DNA of 11,174 nucleotides from Candidatus Poribacteria bacterium (GTDB lineage Bacteria > Poribacteria > WGA-4E > WGA-3G): the NCBI GenBank assembly GCA_009835515.1, contig VXXH01000188.1:1-11174 (forward strand), given 5' to 3'. Made by a program: the position numbers and the translations under genes. Shown here piece after piece: positions 1 to 5,328 of the stretch. How positions within the stretch are numbered: the first letter of the stretch is position 1; each line of letters begins with the position of its first letter. The notes under the pieces were generated by a model. The model was not told where the DNA came from, searched no databases, and worked only from the letters and a program-made list of their open reading frames with translations.

Positions 1-6
1 CAGAAC

Positions 7-43
7 AACTGTGTTGTACAGAAGCTGCGGAATGTACACAGTT
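7..43. repeat. Inverted repeat upstream of first LamG gene
   Basis: AACTGTGT (7-14) and its exact reverse complement ACACAGTT (36-43) are separated by 21 bases. The arms lie just upstream of the ribosome binding site of the first gene. It could be a two-site operator or a weak leader hairpin. Eight-base arms are short enough to arise by chance, and the window starts too close to show a promoter. Confidence 0.3.
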
Positions 44-66
44 TACCAATCTTTCTGGTTACACAT

Positions 67-72
67 AGGAGG
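67..72 (+). promoter_or_regulatory. Ribosome binding site AGGAGG for TTG start
   Basis: A perfect AGGAGG lies 8 bases before the TTG at 81. It fixes the start of the first LamG gene on a TTG codon, which is supported by the clean signal peptide that begins there. Confidence 0.8.
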
Positions 73-80
73 TTACTCTG

Positions 81-836
81 TTGAATGCAAAGATTATTAC
101 GATTACCCTCGGTCTGATACTTATGTTGAGCATGAGTCTAACTGGCTCTGCTGAGATCACCGAGGATATGATTGCAGCAGCATGGCTATTTGATGGCGAT
201 GCCGAAGATGTTTCCGGAAACGGATTTGATGGTGAAGTCAAAGGTGGCAAATTTGTCGCTGGCCAAATCGGTGACGCGATTGAACTAAACGGTACAACCG
301 AGTGGGTCGAGATTCCGAAACGAATCGGCGAATTTGAAGAAATTACCTTCGCACATTGGGTTAAATCTACTGGACGAGAGGCAGCATGGCGTGTCTTCTT
401 CAACAACAACGGTTGGAAAGCAGGCGACATCCACTACCAGATGCATCCGAATAATAAAGTCGAGTTCTCTATTAACGGCAATCCGGGTGGGAACGACACG
501 TTTGCAAACTATATGTTGGCAGGCGGTGAAATGAATAAGTGGGTGCATATCGCAACCGCCTATAGTGCGCCGGAAAAGAAAATCCGTTTTTTCGTTAACG
601 GCGAACTCGATGTCGAAAACGATTGGGGTGGAAACCCGGGTGTCCTCGATCCTGCCCGAATTGGTGACTGGGGACAATCAAGACAGTGGGAAGGGTTGAT
701 AGACGAATTCATCATCTTCAACACTGTCCTTGATGAAGACGACATCCAAGCCGTTATGAACGACGGTTACGAGACAACGCTTGCTGTGGACGCAAAGGGA
801 AAATTGGCTACCACATGGGCAAGTTTGAAGAAATAA
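81..836 (+). CDS. Secreted LamG-domain protein with conserved C-terminal tail
   Basis: A 251-residue exported protein of the LamG / concanavalin A-like jelly-roll fold, a fold used mainly for binding carbohydrates or protein partners outside the cytoplasm. Residues 1-24 form a signal peptide (short basic N-region, hydrophobic core, G-S-A before a likely cut after Ala24). The LamG domain spans about residues 30-230. Typical landmarks are A-W-L-F-D-G near 33, D-V-S-G-N-G-F-D-G near 43, the W-V-E-I strand, the K-W-V-H-I-A strand near 153, F-F-V-N-G near 170, and a final G-L-I-D-E-F strand. The last 18 residues, LAVDAKGKLATTWASLKK, recur in two other secreted proteins of this window. The start is TTG, chosen because of the AGGAGG 8 bases upstream. 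No catalytic residues of a glycosidase are evident, so a binding or structural role is more likely than an enzyme. The exact ligand cannot be told. Confidence 0.88.
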   Translation: MNAKIITITLGLILMLSMSLTGSAEITEDMIAAAWLFDGDAEDVSGNGFDGEVKGGKFVAGQIGDAIELNGTTEWVEIPKRIGEFEEITFAHWVKSTGREAAWRVFFNNNGWKAGDIHYQMHPNNKVEFSINGNPGGNDTFANYMLAGGEMNKWVHIATAYSAPEKKIRFFVNGELDVENDWGGNPGVLDPARIGDWGQSRQWEGLIDEFIIFNTVLDEDDIQAVMNDGYETTLAVDAKGKLATTWASLKK

Positions 837-922
837 GATAGGTACAACCCCTGATCGCTATTATCCCTAAACATATCGCCTATAGCGAATAAGTAGTGAT
901 CGAAAATTTCTATGAAAGGTTT

Positions 923-953
923 GAGGTGTCCGCCCGTCTTGAGTGGACATCTC
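923..953 (+). repeat. Stem-loop between LamG gene and SDR gene
   Basis: A 9-bp stem (923-931 with 945-953, one G.U pair) closes a 13-base loop in the 144-base gap between the first two genes. It has no run of T after it, so an intrinsic terminator is not well supported. It may be a repeat-derived hairpin or an mRNA processing signal. No good promoter was seen in the rest of the gap. Confidence 0.45.
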
Positions 954-980
954 CTCTCGTAGTGGCAGGATAGGTGATAT

Positions 981-1769
981 ATGGACTTAGGACTCAACGG
1001 CAAACGTGCTATTGTTACCGGCGGTAGTCGCGGCATCGGTAAGCAGTGCGCGCTCGCGCTTGCACGCGAGGGAGTTCAGGTCTGTATCGCTGCCCGAACA
1101 CAAGACACACTCAACCAAGCACTCACAGAAATCAATCAGACCGGACATAAAGGGCACGCTGTTGCCGGAGATTTAACCACACAAGCGAATTGCGAAAAAG
1201 TGGTACAGGCAACGATCTCTCGCTTTGGCGGTGTTGATATTCTTGTTAACAATGTCGGTGCTGCTCGGAATGCTGATATTCTGGAACTATCACCCGGACT
1301 GATTGATGATGCACTCGCATTGAAAACTTACAGTTATTTGCGAATGTCTCAATTGGTTATTCCTCACATGAAGGAAAACCGATGGGGCAGAATTATCAAT
1401 ATCGCCGGTTCAGCAGGCACAAGTCCTACCCGCGGGAATATACCTACCGGTGCCGCCAATATCACTATCCTGAACATAACACGCGCACTTTCCGACGCTG
1501 TTTCGGGGGATGGTATCTTGGTAAACACCGTTTGTCCGGGATTGACCAATACCGGTCGCGCACGCACGCAACAAGGCGCGAGAGCCGAGCGTGAAGGACG
1601 CGATATTGAGGAGTTGTTAGAAGCACTCGGACAAGAACTTCCCGCGGGTCGCATCGCAGAACCCGAAGAGGTCGCGAATGTCGTGACATTCTTAGCCTCT
1701 GAAGCCTGTTCCTATATGTTTGGGACCGCACTTTATATGGATGGCGGTAAACGACGCGCAACACCATAA
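981..1769 (+). CDS. SDR-family oxidoreductase, atypical active site
   Basis: A 262-residue Rossmann-fold protein of the short-chain dehydrogenase/reductase family, FabG-like in size and layout. The nucleotide-binding motif T-G-G-S-R-G-I-G is at 13-20. Arg17 and Arg39 after strand beta-2 suggest NADP(H). D64-L65 and the N-N-V-G motif at 90-93 are also in place, and the C-terminal stretch ending F-G-T-A-L-Y-M-D-G-G is typical of the family. The odd point is the active site. The Tyr and Lys of the classical YxxxK motif align with Thr156 and Asn160 (T-G-A-A-N), so the usual catalytic acid and its lysine are missing. Ser144 lies where the catalytic Ser is expected. It may be a divergent reductase using other residues, or a binding protein. 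The start ATG follows an AGGTGAT sequence at 972-978. The substrate is unknown, and the secreted-protein neighbours give no metabolic clue. Confidence 0.88.
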   Translation: MDLGLNGKRAIVTGGSRGIGKQCALALAREGVQVCIAARTQDTLNQALTEINQTGHKGHAVAGDLTTQANCEKVVQATISRFGGVDILVNNVGAARNADILELSPGLIDDALALKTYSYLRMSQLVIPHMKENRWGRIINIAGSAGTSPTRGNIPTGAANITILNITRALSDAVSGDGILVNTVCPGLTNTGRARTQQGARAEREGRDIEELLEALGQELPAGRIAEPEEVANVVTFLASEACSYMFGTALYMDGGKRRATP

Positions 1770-1870
1770 TCAGAACCCTTGCTGTTTAACTAAAAGTTTG
1801 GGAAGTCCGCAAAACGCGCAATTAGAAGAACTCATCACTAACAGCCGGGTGGGTAGATATGAAATAGCTG

Positions 1871-1900
1871 CCCGATGCGTTTACAAAACGCACCTACGGG
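1871..1900 (-). repeat. REP-like element with GTAG foot, copy A
   Basis: Read on the minus strand, GTAG is followed by G and then a perfect 7-bp stem TGCGTTT / AAACGCA (plus-strand 1876-1882 with 1886-1892) around a 3-base loop. CCCG and CGGG at the ends can pair as an outer stem. It lies in the 175-base gap after the SDR gene. The GTAG tetranucleotide next to a hairpin is the hallmark of REP sequences moved by Y1 REP transposases (RAYT). Two similar elements lie elsewhere in this window. Confidence 0.55.
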
Positions 1901-1944
1901 TATGAAACTGACATAGAGGTTACTGTTCACATATTCATTAACGT

Positions 1945-2112
1945 ATGGGAAAGATTTTACTCGTGTTATTCGGGATATTTATTGTTGTTGTATGTATCCT
2001 GATTCTCTTCCAAATTTTGCAAGTAATTTTTGCCTTCGTCTTTTCTGTCGCGCTGTTTATCATTGTTGTCGGCGGTGCATTCCTAATTCTCAGGAAGATT
2101 TTCAATGGATAG
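1945..2112 (+). CDS. Small two-helix membrane protein, hypothetical
   Basis: An open frame of 55 codons from ATG to TAG, with an in-frame TAA one codon before the ATG. The product is almost entirely hydrophobic. A first helix covers about residues 4-30, a second about 31-48, and a short basic tail R-K-I-F-N-G follows. The pattern is that of an inner-membrane miniprotein. No family is recognised. There is no clear Shine-Dalgarno: AGAGGT at 1915-1920 is about 24 bases upstream. That lowers confidence, but a frame this long and uniformly hydrophobic is unlikely to be random. It lies 69 bases before the second LamG gene and could share its transcript. Confidence 0.55.
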   Translation: MGKILLVLFGIFIVVVCILILFQILQVIFAFVFSVALFIIVVGGAFLILRKIFNG

Positions 2113-2166
2113 AAGGTGCCGCTTTATGGCATTTCGCTTGCAAATTTCCGATACTTTCTACGAATC

Positions 2167-2175
2167 AAAGGAGAT
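2167..2175 (+). promoter_or_regulatory. Ribosome binding site for GTG start
   Basis: AAAGGAGAT, with GGAG ending 8 bases before the GTG at 2182. It decides the start of the second LamG gene in favour of this GTG over an ATG at 2116. The same 8-base spacing is seen for the other two secreted-protein genes. Confidence 0.8.
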
Positions 2176-2181
2176 TTAATT

Positions 2182-2970
2182 GTGCTACGAAAAGTTAACT
2201 TTGTGATACTAATTTTGGCTATCAGTCTCATCGCAACGAACCTTCCCGCCCAAATCATCGAGGACGGATTGGTCAGTTATTGGAGTTTCGATGCAAACAA
2301 GATCAGCGGAAAAACCGTCACAGATGGGACAGGCAATTACAACGGGACCATTAAAGGTAGTCCAAAAAAGGTCGCTGGCAAAATCGGTGATGCGTTGGAG
2401 TTCGATGGAAACGAAGCGAACTTCGTCGAAATTGATTCGCCTGAAGAATTTGATTTCAATGTTGATTTCACGTGGTCGGCATGGATTAAGACCGACAGTA
2501 GTGGTCCGGGGGTAATCTTTGCCAAAACAGGGGGTCCCGGTACCGATGATAAGGGTCCCAAAACCTTGTGGGTTCGCAATGGAGTGCTTAATCTCGACAC
2601 GGGTTGGGTGGGCAATGTTGAAGACACAGAAAACATTGCCGATAATAAGTGGCACCACATCGCTGTTACGGGTGTGCCAGAGGATAGTGCGGTCCAATAC
2701 TTCGTTGATGGGAAAGCAACAGGCAAAGGGGTACTCAACCTTGCCCAATTCCCTGAAGACGATTGGGAAAATCACATTTTCATCGGTTTGGACGGTAGAG
2801 CTGACGGTGAATTTGGTGTTTTCACGGGCATCGTTGACGAATTTAGTGTCTATAACCGAGTACTCGAGGAAGCCGAAGTCAATCAAAATTTCAAGTCCGA
2901 AACAGGACTCGCTGTTGACCCGAACGGAAAACTCGCTGCGACGTGGGGTGCTATCAAAGCGCGACGGTAG
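2182..2970 (+). CDS. Secreted LamG-domain protein with conserved C-terminal tail
   Basis: A 262-residue exported LamG / concanavalin A-like protein, related in plan to the one at 81-836 but clearly divergent in sequence. Residues 1-23 are a signal peptide (M-L-R-K, hydrophobic core, L-P-A before Gln24). The LamG domain covers about residues 28-240. It has the opening L-V-S-Y-W-S-F-D, the G-K-I-G-D-A-L-E-F-D-G strand, F-T-W-S-A-W-I-K, K-W-H-H-I-A-V-T, Y-F-V-D-G-K and the closing G-I-V-D-E-F-S-V-Y-N-R strand. These are standard LamG_3 landmarks. The protein ends LAVDPNGKLAATWGAIKARR, the same tail as its neighbours plus two to three extra basic residues. The frame stays open upstream to an ATG at 2116, but that start has no ribosome site and would bury the signal peptide. 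The likely role is glycan or surface-protein binding outside the cytoplasm; the ligand is unknown. Confidence 0.9.
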   Translation: MLRKVNFVILILAISLIATNLPAQIIEDGLVSYWSFDANKISGKTVTDGTGNYNGTIKGSPKKVAGKIGDALEFDGNEANFVEIDSPEEFDFNVDFTWSAWIKTDSSGPGVIFAKTGGPGTDDKGPKTLWVRNGVLNLDTGWVGNVEDTENIADNKWHHIAVTGVPEDSAVQYFVDGKATGKGVLNLAQFPEDDWENHIFIGLDGRADGEFGVFTGIVDEFSVYNRVLEEAEVNQNFKSETGLAVDPNGKLAATWGAIKARR

Positions 2971-3003
2971 GACCATTATGCTGTCCATTTCATTTCATTA
3001 TAC

Positions 3004-3030
3004 GTAGGCGCGCTTCCGAAGCGCGTCTAC
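3004..3030 (+). repeat. REP-like element with GTAG foot, copy B
   Basis: GTAG at 3004-3007 opens a near-perfect palindrome ending in CTAC at 3030, with only one G.U pair in the stem and a 1-3 base loop. It sits between the second LamG gene and the methyltransferase. No T run follows it, so it is better read as a REP element than as an intrinsic terminator, though such a strong hairpin may still stop or stabilise transcripts. It shares the GTAG-G-(T/C)-GCG pattern with copy A. Confidence 0.65.
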
Positions 3031-3052
3031 ACACAGTATTATAGGAAATAGG

Positions 3053-4426
3053 ATGAAGGTCAAGAACCGAACTATCTTTGAAAATGACAATCTTCATGTA
3101 CTTCGAGAGCTTGACACAGATTCTATTGACTTGATTTATCTGGATCCGCCCTTCAATTCCAACCGGACCTTTGAAGCGCCAGTCGGGAGCGAAGCCGCAG
3201 GTGCAACGTTCAAAGATTTCTGGACATTGGAGGATTTAGATAACGCATCTCACGGTGAACTCGCGGATAGGGAACCCGAACTCTATCATGCCATCAGTGC
3301 TACTGAGTTTAGTCACGGGAAGTCCATGAAAGCCTATCTCATCATGATGAGCATCCGAATGCTGGAGATGTTCCGCATCCTCAAACTGACCGGGACGCTC
3401 TATCTCCACTGTGATGATAACGCCAGCCACTACCTCAAAATGGTGATGGATAGCGTTTTTCGGAAAGAAAATTTTAGAAATGAGATTATCTGGCAACGGG
3501 CAATAACCACCAAGGGAAACCTCAAAAAGGGGTTGGCACGAGATTCTGACATTATCTTTCGATACTCAAAAAGCGATACGTATGTCTGGAACGTTGAAGC
3601 CGTCACGATTCCGTATGACCTGGCGAATTTAGATGAGAAAACCAAACGTCAGTATTATTGCGTTGAACCGGAAACCGGACGCCGCTTTTCACTCACTTCT
3701 GTAACTGCTCAGAACCACGATCCCGATTCTCATCTGACGTATGCAGTCATGGGAGTCGTCCGAACATGGCGCTGGGCAGAAGATCGCATGCGCAAGGAAA
3801 TTGAAGCAGGACGTATCGTTCAGACGCGTCCGGGAAATGTACCACGCTATAAGCGGTATCTTGACGAACAAAAGGGCAAAAGACTGAATAACATCTGGGT
3901 CGATATTCCAAACTTGACCGCCAGAAGTAAAGAGCGAATTGGATACCCGACACAGAAACCGCTTGCCCTGTTAGAACGAATTATTGGGGCGAGCAGCAAT
4001 CCTGGCGATATGGTGCTTGATCCCTTCTGTGGATGTGCTACTACGTGTGTAGCTGCCGAGCGGTTAAAACGCCAATGGGTAGGGATTGATTTAAGTCCCA
4101 AATCTTATGAACTGGTTAAGTCGCGTTTTGAACAGAACGGTATTACCAAGCCGATCATTCACCGAAAGGATGAACCTAAACTTTCCAAACAGAATCAAAC
4201 CCATAAACGCACACTGTTTGGAATCCAAGAGGGTAAATGTAACGGCTGTCAAACGTTATTTCCGTTTCGTAGTATGACAGTCAATTATGTGATAGCCAAA
4301 TCCAAAGGGGGCACCGACGCTCCTGATAATCTTCAGGTGTTGTGCCGTGCGTGCAGTTCAAAGAAGAAAAATCGGGCGCAGAAACAACGGATTCAAAAGT
4401 TACAAAACGAAGGAATTCATCAATGA
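3053..4426 (+). CDS. Site-specific DNA methyltransferase with C-terminal HNH-like domain
   Basis: A 457-residue DNA methyltransferase of the N6-adenine / N4-cytosine (N6_N4_Mtase) family. The catalytic D-P-P-F motif IV is at residues 31-34. The S-adenosylmethionine-binding motif D-P-F-C-G-C is at 323-328, followed by V-G-I-D-L-S. The order catalytic motif first, SAM motif last is that of the beta class. Residues about 380-440 form an HNH-type zinc module fused to the methylase: C396-x2-C399, then K-S-K-G-G, D-N-L-Q, and C431-x2-C434. In this module the usual Asp-His pair reads Asn411-Tyr412, and the usual Asn after the last Cys is Ser435. Nuclease activity is therefore doubtful, and it may now serve in DNA binding. 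AGGA at 3043-3046, six bases before the ATG, supports the start. No partner restriction gene is adjacent. The stop overlaps the start of the next gene. D-P-P-F fits adenine methylation somewhat better than cytosine, but the base is not certain. Confidence 0.9.
   Translation: MKVKNRTIFENDNLHVLRELDTDSIDLIYLDPPFNSNRTFEAPVGSEAAGATFKDFWTLEDLDNASHGELADREPELYHAISATEFSHGKSMKAYLIMMSIRMLEMFRILKLTGTLYLHCDDNASHYLKMVMDSVFRKENFRNEIIWQRAITTKGNLKKGLARDSDIIFRYSKSDTYVWNVEAVTIPYDLANLDEKTKRQYYCVEPETGRRFSLTSVTAQNHDPDSHLTYAVMGVVRTWRWAEDRMRKEIEAGRIVQTRPGNVPRYKRYLDEQKGKRLNNIWVDIPNLTARSKERIGYPTQKPLALLERIIGASSNPGDMVLDPFCGCATTCVAAERLKRQWVGIDLSPKSYELVKSRFEQNGITKPIIHRKDEPKLSKQNQTHKRTLFGIQEGKCNGCQTLFPFRSMTVNYVIAKSKGGTDAPDNLQVLCRACSSKKKNRAQKQRIQKLQNEGIHQ
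4410..4414 (+). promoter_or_regulatory. Ribosome binding site inside methyltransferase gene
   Basis: AAGGA lies 8 bases before the ATG at 4423, within the last codons of the methyltransferase. It fixes the start of the CBM9-like gene and points to translational coupling through the ATGA overlap. Confidence 0.7.
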
Positions 4427-5202
4427 AAAAGTTTATGACGCTTAAAGTCGCAGTCACGATAGGAATAGCAGCTGCGCTGTTGTTCTATACAGCGACCTTA
4501 CCTGTTGATGCGAAACGTGATAAGGAATATGTTGCGAAACAGCTGAGAAACCTCAAAGTAGATGGAAAACTTGACGAATGGGAACGTGCTGAAATTGTTG
4601 CTTTTGACGAATTGAAAGATGTCGGTCAAGGTATCCCAAAAGCCAACGATTTTACCGGTCAAGGCAGAGTCGCGTGGAACGCCCAAGATCCGACCCGTAT
4701 CTATTTCGCCGTTGAAATCACCGATGACGAACTCCAAGACGTTAACCCGCCTGATGCCAGATGGTGGGAAGACGATAGCGTCGAATTTATGTTTGATTTC
4801 GATAACGGCATGGTGCGAGAGAGCCTTGTTCAGTGGACACTCGGTGCCAACGGTAAAGATTTATCCGCCGCCGCATCAAAGGATAACACGGAATGGGTAC
4901 TGGTCAAGAATGGCAACGATTACATCTATGAAGTCGCGATTGACCCGACGAAGCCGCGCGGCAACCCCGCGTTTGCCAACCCCGGGAAAGGTGATAAATT
5001 CAAAGCGAAAGCTGGGTTGACGATCGGACTGAGTTTCCACATGAACGATTGTGAGAATGGGAAACGCGAGCACCAGATCGGATGGATCCCCGGCGGTGCA
5101 TGGGATGGCCTCGCCTATGGGGACCTCACTTTTGACGCCGAGATATTAGCCGTTGAGCCCTCAGGCAAACTCGCGGTGGTCTGGGGCTCCCTTAAGCAGT
5201 AA
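4423..5202 (+). CDS. Secreted CBM9-like sugar-binding protein with conserved tail
   Basis: A 259-residue exported protein. Residues 1-30 are a signal peptide (M-K-K, hydrophobic core, V-D-A before Lys31). The rest matches the CBM9-like / DOMON-related beta-sandwich seen in xylanase-associated carbohydrate-binding modules. It opens with [11 protein letters not shown] (about 46-56). G-R-V-A-W-N then [15 protein letters not shown] (about 90-105) and [12 protein letters not shown] (about 114-125) follow, then a C-terminal strand region with G-L-S-F-H-M-N-D. The last 18 residues, [18 protein letters not shown], match the tail of both LamG proteins although the folds differ. The ATG overlaps the upstream stop as ATGA and has AAGGA 8 bases before it. 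An in-frame ATG at 4342 inside the methyltransferase is rejected because it would bury the signal peptide. The likely role is glycan binding outside the cytoplasm. Confidence 0.9.
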   Translation: MKKFMTLKVAVTIGIAAALLFYTATLPVDAKRDKEYVAKQLRNLKVDGKLDEWERAEIVAFDELKDVGQGIPKANDFTGQGRVAWNAQDPTRIYFAVEITDDELQDVNPPDARWWEDDSVEFMFDFDNGMVRESLVQWTLGANGKDLSAAASKDNTEWVLVKNGNDYIYEVAIDPTKPRGNPAFANPGKGDKFKAKAGLTIGLSFHMNDCENGKREHQIGWIPGGAWDGLAYGDLTFDAEILAVEPSGKLAVVWGSLKQ

Positions 5203-5205
5203 AAA

Positions 5206-5318
5206 CTATCAGCGTATTAGCCATCGGCTTTCAGCCGTCAGCCATCAGTGAAGAGGTATCTGATGAAATCAAGAATCTCTTTACTGATGGCTGACTACTG
5301 ACTACTGAAAACTGACTG
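5206..5318. repeat. Palindromic array of 7-base repeats
   Basis: The gap before the membrane-protein gene is built of heptads. The left side has three contiguous NNNTCAG units (5228-5234, 5235-5241, 5242-5248), with another at 5206-5212. The right side has five contiguous CTGANNN units (5284-5290 to 5312-5318). The two sides are reverse complements: 5237-5255 pairs with 5277-5295 over 19 bp with one G.U pair, around a 21-base loop that can itself fold. A smaller hairpin, CGGCT-TTC-AGCCG, lies at 5225-5237. The regular 7-base period marks it as a dispersed short-repeat family, not a normal terminator, although the hairpin may work as one for the upstream operon. Confidence 0.75.
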
Positions 5319-5328
5319 CTATTTAAAC

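Noticed and set aside
2116..2181. Upstream ATG extension of the second LamG gene
   Set aside because: No ribosome site at 2116. The GTG at 2182 has GGAG 8 bases away and begins a proper signal peptide.
2209..2988. Long minus-strand open frame antisense to the second LamG gene
   Set aside because: It lies fully inside a well-supported gene, its product has no recognisable domain, and the openness follows from the codon use of the real gene.
4342..4422. Upstream ATG extension of the CBM9-like gene within the methyltransferase
   Set aside because: It would place 27 charged residues before the signal peptide. The ATG at 4423 has AAGGA and an ATGA overlap.
5206..5318. CRISPR array
   Set aside because: The unit is only seven bases with three variable positions. 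There are no 25-40 base repeats, no spacers and no cas genes.
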